Shown here in pieces: positions 16,337 to 23,499 of a stretch of 64,000 nucleotides of DNA. The DNA is from Nocardioides lacusdianchii (GTDB lineage: Bacteria > Actinomycetota > Actinomycetes > Propionibacteriales > Nocardioidaceae): NCBI RefSeq assembly GCF_020102855.1, contig NZ_JADHZD010000001.1, positions 186,001 through 250,000 of the forward strand, in the 5' to 3' direction. The notes under the pieces are model-generated. The model did no database searches, had not been told where the DNA came from, and saw only the letters and a list, made by a program, of their open reading frames with translations. The first letter of the stretch is position 1. Each line of letters starts with the position of its first letter. Both the position numbers and the translations under genes were made by a program.

Positions 16337-16507
16337 TCAGCGGGTCTCGCGGTGCGCGGTGTGCGCGCGGCAGCGCGGGCAGAACTTCTTCAGCTCGATC
16401 CGGTCGGGATCGTTGCGACGGTTCTTCTTGGTGATGTAGTTGCGCTCCTTGCACTCCGTGCACGCGAGCGTGATCTTGGGGCGAACGTCAGAGCTCTTGC
16501 TGGCCAT
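16337..16507 (-). CDS. rpmG: 50S ribosomal protein L33
   Basis: 56 residues from ATG 16507, with AAGGA 6 nt upstream. The sequence [20 protein letters not shown] ... [17 protein letters not shown] has two CxxC pairs (Cys16/19 and 43/46), so this is the zinc-binding (C+) form. Actinobacteria often carry a C- paralogue induced by zinc starvation elsewhere. It lies 55 nt after tRNA-Met on the same strand, downstream of tRNA-Thr, so a tRNA-Thr/tRNA-Met/rpmG transcript is likely. The order rpmG-hadA-hadB matches Mycobacterium. Confidence 0.97.
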   Translation of the reverse strand: MASKSSDVRPKITLACTECKERNYITKKNRRNDPDRIELKKFCPRCRAHTAHRETR

Positions 16508-16562
16508 GGGAGATCCTTGGGTTGCGGGTGGTGCGGAGTGGAGCTGGATGAGATTTCGGTGG

Positions 16563-16636
16563 TAGCGGGGGCGGGACTCGAACCCGCGACACCACGATTA
16601 TGAGCCGTGTGCTCTAACCACCTGAGCTACCCCGCC
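16563..16636 (-). tRNA. tRNA-Met (anticodon CAT, elongator type)
   Basis: 74 nt, with CCA encoded at 16560-16562. The anticodon loop is CTCATAA, the T-arm CGCGGGTTCGAGTCCCGC. The acceptor stem GGCGGGG/CCCCGCT has a G1-U72 wobble. The stem and D-arm are not those of initiator tRNA (no three G-C pairs next to the anticodon loop). Confidence 0.93.
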
Positions 16637-16672
16637 GCGGAGGTCCGACCACCCGGAGGAGATCAGACCCAG

Positions 16673-16745
16673 AGCCCCTTTACGGAATCGAACCGTAGAC
16701 CTTCTCCTTACCATGGAGACGCTCTGCCGACTGAGCTAAAGGGGC
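16673..16745 (-). tRNA. tRNA-Thr (anticodon GGT)
   Basis: 73 nt with a 7-bp acceptor stem GCCCCTT/AAGGGGC, anticodon stem TCTCC/GGAGA enclosing ATGGTAA, and T-loop GGTTCGATTCC. It reads ACC/ACU codons. It is the first RNA of the tRNA-Thr/tRNA-Met/rpmG unit. Confidence 0.96.
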
Positions 16746-16756
16746 AACGACGGAGA

Positions 16757-16785
16757 ACGATACACATGCGCCGTCACGATGAGAA
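16757..16785 (-). promoter_or_regulatory. Promoter of the tRNA-Thr/tRNA-Met/rpmG unit
   Basis: Minus-strand TTCTCA (16780-16785) and TATCGT (16757-16762) are 17 nt apart. The predicted start near 16750 is only a few bases before the tRNA 5' end. Confidence 0.5.
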
Positions 16786-16803
16786 ATCGGCTCCCGAACG
16801 CCC

Positions 16804-18210
16804 TCATCCGGCCTGGATCCGGGGCCATCCGACGGCCTCCTCGAGCTCGTAGGCCAGGCCCAGGAGCCGGGCCTCGCGGCCCGCTCCGGCGCCCAGCATC
16901 ATGCCCTGCGGCAGGCCCGCGGAGGTGGTCGCCAGGGGCAGCGAGACGGCCGGTTCGCCGGTCGCGTTCTGCAGCGGCGTGAAGGCGACCCAGTCCATCA
17001 GCCGGCCCATGATCTCGTCGTAGTCCTGGTCGGGGCGCAGGTGTCCCACGCGCGGCGTCTCGGTGGCCAGCGTCGGCGTGAGGGTGATGTCGTACGTCGC
17101 CCGGTGGCGCGCGGCGAGGCGCTGCGAGCTGCGCAGCACGGCGATGGAGAACGGCTGCTTGTGCAGGTTGCGGGCGGCGTGACGGGCCAGGCCGAGGGTG
17201 AGGTTGTCGAGGCGGGTCGGATCGAAGGTGGGGCCGAAGTCCTTCTTGCCCCTCCGCGCGATCACGAGCGCGAGCATCGACCAGAAGCGGACGAAGTGCT
17301 CGGGGAAGCTGGCCGGGACGGGGTTGTCGACCTCCTCGACGTGGTGCCCGAGGGACTGGAGCAGCTCGGCGGTGCGCAGGGTGAGCTCGCGGACCTCGGG
17401 ACTGCAGTCGCGGCCGATGCCCTGGGTCACCACCGCGACCCGCAGCCGGGCCCGGCTCGGCCGGGTGACGTCGCCGACCGGCGCCAGGAGCGGGTTGCGC
17501 CAGACCTTCTCGGCCTCGCGGTAGAACGCGGCCGTGTCGCGCACGCTGCGGGTCAGCACGCCGTCGGAGACGATGCGCACCGGCATGTCCCGCATCATCC
17601 GGTCCTGCGCGAGCCGCCCCCGCGTCGGCTTGAGGCCGACGAGGCCGTTGACCGCAGCCGGGATGCGGATCGATCCACCGCCGTCGTTGGCGTGGGCGAT
17701 GGGCACCGCACCGGCGGCAACCAGGGCGGCGGACCCCGCGGACGACGCACCGGCGTAGTGGTCGGGGTTCCAGGGCGAGCGCACCGGCCCCAGGCGTACG
17801 TGGTCGGCGGCGCCGGAGAAGCCGAACTCCGAGAGCTGGGTCTTGCCGAGCGGGACCAGGCCCGTGGCGAGGTACATCCGGGCGAAGTCTCCGTCGGCGC
17901 GCTGCGGCTCGGCGGTGAACGCGTCGCTGCCGTGCTGGGTGGGCATCCCGGCGACGTCGACGTTGTCCTTGACGAAGGTCGGCACCCCCGCGAAGAAGCC
18001 GCCGCGCGGGTGGCGGGCCTCCTCGCGCGCGCGGTCGTAGGCGGCGTACGCCACTGCACCGAGCGCGGCGTCGACCTGCTGGGTGCGGGCGATGGCCGCC
18101 TCGACCACCTCGGGCACCGAGACCAGCCCGTCGCGGAGCGCCGCCACCAGCCCGGTGGCGTCGAGGTCGGTCAGGGCGTCGCCGGCGGAGAAGGCGTGCA
18201 CGCGGTCCAT
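16804..18210 (-). CDS. Amidase (amidase signature family)
   Basis: 468 residues. The Ser-cisSer-Lys triad is visible: Lys81 in FAGVPTFVKDNVDVAG, cis-Ser near 156-157 in HYAGASSAGSAALVA, and nucleophile Ser180 in NDGGGSIRIPAAVNGLVGLK. The C-terminal part ends VGWPRIQAG. The enzyme hydrolyses a carboxamide; the substrate (aryl or aliphatic amide, or 6-aminohexanoate-type) cannot be told. The cis-Ser loop reads GASSAGSA where most members have GGSSGGSA. The gene is monocistronic between tRNA-Thr and tag. A -10 box, TAGTCT, lies 6 nt before ATG 18210, implying a leaderless mRNA. Confidence 0.9.
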   Translation of the reverse strand: MDRVHAFSAGDALTDLDATGLVAALRDGLVSVPEVVEAAIARTQQVDAALGAVAYAAYDRAREEARHPRGGFFAGVPTFVKDNVDVAGMPTQHGSDAFTAEPQRADGDFARMYLATGLVPLGKTQLSEFGFSGAADHVRLGPVRSPWNPDHYAGASSAGSAALVAAGAVPIAHANDGGGSIRIPAAVNGLVGLKPTRGRLAQDRMMRDMPVRIVSDGVLTRSVRDTAAFYREAEKVWRNPLLAPVGDVTRPSRARLRVAVVTQGIGRDCSPEVRELTLRTAELLQSLGHHVEEVDNPVPASFPEHFVRFWSMLALVIARRGKKDFGPTFDPTRLDNLTLGLARHAARNLHKQPFSIAVLRSSQRLAARHRATYDITLTPTLATETPRVGHLRPDQDYDEIMGRLMDWVAFTPLQNATGEPAVSLPLATTSAGLPQGMMLGAGAGREARLLGLAYELEEAVGWPRIQAG

Positions 18211-18216
18211 CCGGGG

Positions 18217-18222
18217 AGACTA
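18217..18222 (-). promoter_or_regulatory. -10 box for a leaderless amidase mRNA
   Basis: Minus-strand TAGTCT with 6 nt to ATG 18210; there is no Shine-Dalgarno in between. Confidence 0.5.
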
Positions 18223-18265
18223 GCCAGCCCACGGTGCGGGCGACAGGACCCGTCCGCGGCGACGG

Positions 18266-18850
18266 TCAGCCGGAGCAGCCGCGCCGGTGGCACCCCTCGA
18301 GGTGGTCGTCGACGAGGCCGATGGCCTCCATCAGGGCGTACATCGTGGTGGGCCCGACGTGCGCGAAGCCCGCCTTCTTCAGCGCCTTCGACAGCGCGAC
18401 CGACTCGGGCGAGGTGGTGGGCACGTCGGCGGTGGTGCGTGGCGGTGGTCCGGGCTCGGGCCGGAAGGACCAGATGAAGGACTCCAGGCCGCCGTCGGCC
18501 CGCAGGGCGATCGTGGCGCGGGCGTTGGCGATGGCGGCGTCGACCTTGCGCCGGTTGCGCACGATGCCGGCGTCGGCCATCAGCCGCTCGATGTCGGCCG
18601 GCCCGAACGCGGCGACGACATCGGCGTCGAAGCCGGCGAAGGCCTCGCGGAAGCGCGGCCGCTTGTTGAGGATGGTCAGCCACGAGAGTCCGGACTGGAA
18701 GGCCTCGAGGGTGAGCCGCTCGAGGTGGGCGCTCTCCCCCGACACCCGCATCCCCCACTCCGTGTCGTGGTAGGCCGTGTTGACGCGGTCGCCGGCTCCC
18801 CACGGGCAGCGCGCGACGCCGTCCGCGCCGACGACGGCTCCGGCACTCAC
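18266..18850 (-). CDS. tag: DNA-3-methyladenine glycosylase I
   Basis: 194 residues from GTG 18850. It carries the TAG signature: Cys near the start in ARCPWG, NTAYHDTEWG, LTLEAFQSGLSWLTILNKR, PTTMYALMEAIGLVDDHLEGC, and the C-terminal His/Cys pair of the zinc snap (HLEGCHRRGC). The enzyme removes 3-methyladenine from alkylated DNA. It starts 5 nt after the pirin stop, so the two genes are co-transcribed. Confidence 0.95.
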   Translation of the reverse strand: MSAGAVVGADGVARCPWGAGDRVNTAYHDTEWGMRVSGESAHLERLTLEAFQSGLSWLTILNKRPRFREAFAGFDADVVAAFGPADIERLMADAGIVRNRRKVDAAIANARATIALRADGGLESFIWSFRPEPGPPPRTTADVPTTSPESVALSKALKKAGFAHVGPTTMYALMEAIGLVDDHLEGCHRRGCSG

Positions 18851-18855
18851 CGCGG

Positions 18856-19797
18856 TCAGTGCCTCAGCTTGAGGCGGACGTTGGGCAGGCCGGGGGCCGG
18901 GATCGGCGGGAGGTCGAGGTCGACCACGCCGAAGCGCCCGGCGGCGATGGACGTGCCCGCGTCGACGACCTCGCCGTCGGCGGTGATCTGGTCCTGCCAC
19001 TCCTCGCGGAAGCCCACGATCTCCTCGTGGGTGCGACCGATGAAGTTCCACCACATGACGATCGCCTCGCCGAACGGCGGCCCGCCCAGCAGCAGCAGGC
19101 GCGACTCCTCGAGCGCGGTGATCGTGAGGGACGTACGCCCCTCGGCGACGTGGGCGAGGTCGCTGGGCTTGACCTCGGTGCCGTCCACCTCGACGAGGCC
19201 GACGTCGAGGAGCACGCCGTGCTCGAAGGTCGCGTCGACCTCGACCTCGAGGCTCCGGCCGGGCGCCAGCATCAGCTCGGCGCCCAGCAGGGGCGTGTGG
19301 GTGTGGACCGGCGAGCTCGCGCCGAGCAGGGAGCCGATGAAGACCCGTGCCTCCCAGCCGGGGCCGCGCACCGACTCCGGCGCGAAGTGCTCGAAGCCGG
19401 GGTCGCAGTGGCGGGTGGCGTCGGGCAGCGCGATCCAGAGCTGGGCGCCGTGGAGCACGGTGGTGTCGGGCGTGGAGACCTCGGTGTGGCTGATCCCCCG
19501 GCCGGCCGTCATCAGGTTGAGCTCACCCGGGCGCACTGTCGCGAGGCTGCCGACGGAGTCGCGGTGCTCGAGCTCGCCGCCGAAGAGCCAGCTCGCGGTC
19601 TGCAGGCCGGTGTGCGGGTGCGCGGGCAGCACCATCCCGCCCGTCTCGTCGACCTCGTCGGGCCCGTAGTGGTCGACGAAGCACCAGGCGCCGATGAGTG
19701 ACCGGTGCCGCTGCGGGAGCGTGCGTCGTACGCGCATGGCCCGGGGACCTCCGAGAGGGACCTCGCGCGGGGAGAGCACGTCGATCTGCGTGGTCAT
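18856..19797 (-). CDS. Pirin family protein
   Basis: 313 residues from ATG 19797. Bicupin with the pirin N-terminal signature GAWCFVDHYGPDEV ... HPHTGLQTASWLFGGELEHRDS and TAGRGISHTE, whose His and Glu residues bind iron. Some pirins have quercetinase activity and others act as redox-sensing cofactors, so the role is not fixed by sequence. The C-terminal cupin includes GPPFGEAIVMWWNFIGRTHEEI. It is upstream of tag in a two-gene unit; TACGGT 8 nt before the ATG suggests a near-leaderless transcript. Confidence 0.93.
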   Translation of the reverse strand: MTTQIDVLSPREVPLGGPRAMRVRRTLPQRHRSLIGAWCFVDHYGPDEVDETGGMVLPAHPHTGLQTASWLFGGELEHRDSVGSLATVRPGELNLMTAGRGISHTEVSTPDTTVLHGAQLWIALPDATRHCDPGFEHFAPESVRGPGWEARVFIGSLLGASSPVHTHTPLLGAELMLAPGRSLEVEVDATFEHGVLLDVGLVEVDGTEVKPSDLAHVAEGRTSLTITALEESRLLLLGGPPFGEAIVMWWNFIGRTHEEIVGFREEWQDQITADGEVVDAGTSIAAGRFGVVDLDLPPIPAPGLPNVRLKLRH

Positions 19798-19805
19798 CGC
19801 TCGCC

Positions 19806-19811
19806 ACCGTA
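19806..19811 (-). promoter_or_regulatory. -10 box for the pirin-tag unit
   Basis: Minus-strand TACGGT lies 8 nt before ATG 19797, consistent with a transcript starting at or 1-2 nt before the start codon. Confidence 0.4.
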
Positions 19812-19838
19812 CCCGTACGGGTGAATCCGCGGGGCGGC

Positions 19839-22256
19839 TCAGCTCAGGTGGTGGGGGTGGTCGTCGCGGAGCGAGCCGGAGTCCTGGTCGGGCGAGCCGT
19901 GCGAGTCGGTGTGCCCGTCGCCCTCGCCCGGCCGGTCGAGCCGCACGACGATGGACTTGTAGACCGGCTGGTTGCTCTTCTCCGCCGTGGAGTCCAGCGG
20001 GACGAGCGGATTGGCCTCCGGGTAGTAGGCCGCGACGCAGCCGCGCGGCTGGTCGTAGGGGACGACCCGGAAGGACCGCGCGTAGCGCTCCACCCCGTCG
20101 CGCCACTCACTGACCAGGTCGACCAGGTCGCCCTCGGCGTAGCCCAGGTCGCGCAGGTCGTCGGGGTTGACGAAGACGACCCGGCGCCCGCCCTTGACGC
20201 CGCGGTAGCGGTCGTCGAGGCCGTAGATCGTGGTGTTGAACTGGTCGTGCGAGCGCATCGACTGGAGCAGGAAGCGCCCACGCGGCACGTCAAGCACGTC
20301 GAGGGGCGTCGCGGTGATGACCGCCCGCCCGCTCGGGGTCTCGAAGACCCGGTTGTCCCGCGGCGGGTGCGGCAGCACGAACCCGCCCGGCTCGTCGACC
20401 TTCTCGTCGTACGACGCGCAGCCGGGCACGACACGTGCGATCCGGCGGCGGATCTCGCTGTAGTCCTCGCGGAAGGCCGCCCACGGGACCGGCGAGTCCT
20501 CTCCGAGCGTGGCCAGGGCGAGGGAGCAGACGATGTCGACCTCGGACCGCACGTGCTCCGACGGCGGGTCGAGGGGCCCGCGCGAGGCGTGCACGGCCGA
20601 CATCGAGTCCTCGACCGTCACCCGCTGCACGCGACCGCCGGTGAGGTCCTTCTCGCTGCGACCGAGGGCGGGCAGGATCAGCGCCTCGCCGCCGTGCACG
20701 ACGTGCGAGCGGTTGAGCTTGGTGGAGACGTGGACGGTCAGCGCGGCGTTGCGCATCGCGGCCTCGGTGGCCTCGGTGTCGGGGGCAGCCCCGACGAAGT
20801 TGCCGCCCATGCCGAAGAAGACCCGGATCTTGCCGTCGCGCAGCGCCTGGATGGAGCCGACGGTGTCGAGGCCGTGCTCGCGGGGCGGCTCGAAGCCGAA
20901 CTCGTCGCGGATCGCGTCGAGGAAGTGGTCGGGCACCCGCTCCCAGATGCCCATGGTCCGGTCGCCCTGCACGTTGGAGTGCCCGCGCACCGGGCACACC
21001 CCCGCGCCGGGCTTGCCGATGTTGCCCTGGAGGAGGGCGACGTTGACGATCTCCTTGATCGTGCCCACCGCGTTGTGGTGCTGGGTGATGCCCATCGCCC
21101 AGCAGGTGATGGTGGCCGGCGACTCCGCGATCATCCGGGCCGCCTCGGTGACCTGCTCGCGGGTGAGGCCGGTGGAGGCCTCGACCTTGTCCCAGTCGAG
21201 GTCGGCGACGTGCTCGACGTAGGCGTCGTAGCCGGTCGTGTACTGCTCGAGGAAGTCGTGGTCGACCGCGTCCCACTCGACCAGCAGCGCGCCGACGGCC
21301 TGGAAGAAGGCGAGGTCGCCGTTGAGCCGGATCGGCAGGTGCAGGTCGGCCAGCGCGGTGCCGACCGTCATGCCCTTGGCGTTCTGCGGGTTCTTGAAGC
21401 GGACCAGGCCCGCCTCCTGGAGCGGGTTGATCGAGATGATGCGGGCCCCGCGGGACTTCGCCTCCTCCAGCGCCGACAGCATCCGCGGGTGGTTGGTGCC
21501 GGGGTTCTGCCCGACCACCAGCAGGAGCTTGGCCTGGTGGATGTCCTCGAGGCTGACCGACCCCTTGCCGATGCCGATCGTGTCCACGAGCGCGGAGCCG
21601 GACGACTCGTGGCACATGTTCGAGCAGTCAGGCAGGTTGTTGGTGCCGAGCGAGCGCACGAAGAGCTGGTAGACGAAGGCAGCCTCGTTGGAGGTCTTGC
21701 CGGAGGTGTAGAAGGTGGCCTGGTCGGGGTGGTCCAGGCGCTTCAGGTGCCCGGCGATGGTCGCGTAGGCGTCGTCCCAGGAGATCGGCGTGTAGTGCGT
21801 GGCACCGGGTCGCAGCACCATCGGCTCGGTGATGCGGCCCTGCTTGCCCAGCCAGAACTCGGTGCGACCGGCGAGGTCCTCCACCGAGTGGGTGGCGAAG
21901 AACTCGCGGTCGAGCAGCTGGCGGGTGGCCTCCTCCGCGACGGCCTTGGCGCCGTTCTCGCAGAACTCCGCCGCATGCCGGTGCCCGGGCGCGGGGTCCG
22001 GCCACGCACAGCCCTGGCAGTCGAAGCCGTCGACCTGGTTGAGGCGGGTCAGCGTCGACGCGGTGCGGCGTACGCCCATCTGGCCGATGGCGCGTCGCAT
22101 GGCCACCGCGACGGCGGTGACGCCGGCGGCGGCGTGGGCCGTCGACTCGACCTCGACCTCCTTCTCGTCGATGTCGCGGGTGGGCACCTGCCGGGCCTCG
22201 TTGCGGAGGCGGGCGGGCACGTCTCGCAGCTGGGAGAGAAGCGTCACCCGGCCCAT
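19839..22256 (-). CDS. FdhF/YdeP family molybdopterin oxidoreductase
   Basis: 805 residues. The sequence aligns by eye with E. coli YdeP through VDGFDCQGCAWPDP, FCENGAKAVAEE, TFYTSGKTSNEAAF, NNLPDCSNMCHESSG, VVGQNPGTNHPRML and RGARIISINPLQE, then a C-terminal molydopterin-dinucleotide domain (VFVNPDDLRDLGYAEGDLVD). It is about 45 residues longer than YdeP, mostly at the N-terminus, where the start is uncertain (internal ATGs such as MRRAIGQMG). The family is related to formate dehydrogenase H but its reaction is not established. It has the two Cys of CQGC but no full four-Cys cluster motif at the N-terminus. Divergent from an Old Yellow Enzyme gene; no FdhD is in the window. Confidence 0.9.
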   Translation of the reverse strand: MGRVTLLSQLRDVPARLRNEARQVPTRDIDEKEVEVESTAHAAAGVTAVAVAMRRAIGQMGVRRTASTLTRLNQVDGFDCQGCAWPDPAPGHRHAAEFCENGAKAVAEEATRQLLDREFFATHSVEDLAGRTEFWLGKQGRITEPMVLRPGATHYTPISWDDAYATIAGHLKRLDHPDQATFYTSGKTSNEAAFVYQLFVRSLGTNNLPDCSNMCHESSGSALVDTIGIGKGSVSLEDIHQAKLLLVVGQNPGTNHPRMLSALEEAKSRGARIISINPLQEAGLVRFKNPQNAKGMTVGTALADLHLPIRLNGDLAFFQAVGALLVEWDAVDHDFLEQYTTGYDAYVEHVADLDWDKVEASTGLTREQVTEAARMIAESPATITCWAMGITQHHNAVGTIKEIVNVALLQGNIGKPGAGVCPVRGHSNVQGDRTMGIWERVPDHFLDAIRDEFGFEPPREHGLDTVGSIQALRDGKIRVFFGMGGNFVGAAPDTEATEAAMRNAALTVHVSTKLNRSHVVHGGEALILPALGRSEKDLTGGRVQRVTVEDSMSAVHASRGPLDPPSEHVRSEVDIVCSLALATLGEDSPVPWAAFREDYSEIRRRIARVVPGCASYDEKVDEPGGFVLPHPPRDNRVFETPSGRAVITATPLDVLDVPRGRFLLQSMRSHDQFNTTIYGLDDRYRGVKGGRRVVFVNPDDLRDLGYAEGDLVDLVSEWRDGVERYARSFRVVPYDQPRGCVAAYYPEANPLVPLDSTAEKSNQPVYKSIVVRLDRPGEGDGHTDSHGSPDQDSGSLRDDHPHHLS

Positions 22257-22343
22257 CCTGCCTCGGGGGTGGTGCCCGGCACACCGCCCGGAGGGGTCCT
22301 ACCGGTCGGAATACCCGGGCGCGGGCCCCTGTTGGCGCCTGTC

Positions 22344-23438
22344 GTGCCCTCCCTCCTCGATCCCCTGACCCTCGGTGCCGTGACGACGCAGAACCGCGTC
22401 CTGATGGCACCGCTCACCCGGATGCGGGCCGCGGTCCCCGGCGACGTCCCCAACGACCTGATGGCCGAGTACTACGTGCAGCGGGCCAGCGCCGGCCTGC
22501 TGATCAGCGAGGGCACCCAGATCAGCCCCGAGGGCAAGGGATACATGGACACCCCGGGCATCCACAGCGACGAGCAGGTCGCCGGGTGGCGCCGCGTCAC
22601 CGACGCCGTCCACGAGGCCGGCGGCCTGATCGCGGCGCAGCTGTGGCACGTCGGCCGGGTCTCCCACGAGTCCTTCCACGACGGCGCGCTTCCGGTGTCG
22701 GCCAGCGCCGGGCCCTACCGCAACCGCACGACCGTGCGCGGCGAGGACGGGCGCCCGACGCGCGTGGCGTGCCCGGTGCCGCGGGCGCTGCGGACCGAGG
22801 AGATCCCGCGCGTCGTGGAGGACTACCGCCGCGCGACCGTCAACGCCCGCGAGGCCGGCTTCGACCTCGTCGAGATCCACGGCGCCCACGGCTACCTCCT
22901 CCACCAGTTCCTCGCCGCGGACAGCAACCTGCGCACCGACTCGTACGGCGGCTCGCTGGTCAACCGCGCACGGCTGATGCTCGAGGTCACCGACGCGGTC
23001 GTCGACGCGTGGTCCGCGGACCGGGTCGCGATCCGGATCTCGCCGATCGGTTCCTTCAACGGCACCTCCGACCCCGAGGGTGCCGAGGCAGGGCTCCACG
23101 TGGCCCGCGAGCTGGGCCGCCGCGACCTGGCCTTCCTCCACCTCTCCGAGCCCGACTGGGCCGGCGGCCCCGAGCTCGACGACGACTACCGCCGGGCGCT
23201 GCGCGAGGCCCACCCCGGACCCATCGTCGGCGCCGGCGGCTACGACCGCGCCAAGGCCGACCGCCTGATCGGCGCCGGACTCGTCGACGCCGCGGCGTTC
23301 GGTCGCACCTTCATCGCCAACCCCGACCTGCCGCGGCGACTGGCCGAGGACCTGCCGCTCAACGAGCAGCGACCGGAGTCGTTCTACGGCGGCGACGCCG
23401 AGGGCTACACCGACTACCCGGCGTACGGCGCCGCGTGA
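22344..23438 (+). CDS. Alkene reductase, Old Yellow Enzyme family
   Basis: 364 residues from GTG 22344. The FMN TIM barrel is clear: LGAVTTQNRVLMAPLTRMRA, AAQLWHVGRVSH, IPRVVEDYRRATVNAREAGF, substrate-binding His179/His182 in VEIHGAHGYLLHQF, RTDSYGGSLVNRARLMLEV and GAGGYDRAKADRLIGAG. It resembles NemA/xenobiotic reductases that use NADPH to reduce activated C=C bonds or nitro compounds. The gene starts 87 nt from the divergent YdeP-like gene and is monocistronic. A longer open frame upstream is antisense to that gene and was not used. Confidence 0.94.
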   Translation: MPSLLDPLTLGAVTTQNRVLMAPLTRMRAAVPGDVPNDLMAEYYVQRASAGLLISEGTQISPEGKGYMDTPGIHSDEQVAGWRRVTDAVHEAGGLIAAQLWHVGRVSHESFHDGALPVSASAGPYRNRTTVRGEDGRPTRVACPVPRALRTEEIPRVVEDYRRATVNAREAGFDLVEIHGAHGYLLHQFLAADSNLRTDSYGGSLVNRARLMLEVTDAVVDAWSADRVAIRISPIGSFNGTSDPEGAEAGLHVARELGRRDLAFLHLSEPDWAGGPELDDDYRRALREAHPGPIVGAGGYDRAKADRLIGAGLVDAAAFGRTFIANPDLPRRLAEDLPLNEQRPESFYGGDAEGYTDYPAYGAA

Positions 23439-23483
23439 GGCCGCTCACGGTCAATTGCATCGTGGCGACCGGGTGAGAGCGCC

Positions 23484-23489
23484 TAGGGT
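23484..23489 (+). promoter_or_regulatory. -10 box upstream of the ABC exporter operon
   Basis: TAGGGT lies 10 nt before ATG 23500, implying a transcript with a leader of at most a few bases. Confidence 0.35.
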
Positions 23490-23499
23490 CGGGCACGAC

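Noticed and set aside
19698-22343. Very long plus-strand open frame leading into the Old Yellow Enzyme gene
   Set aside because: It is antisense to the YdeP-like gene, low-complexity Val/Arg/Gly sequence due to high GC, and the enzyme domain begins only at GTG 22344.
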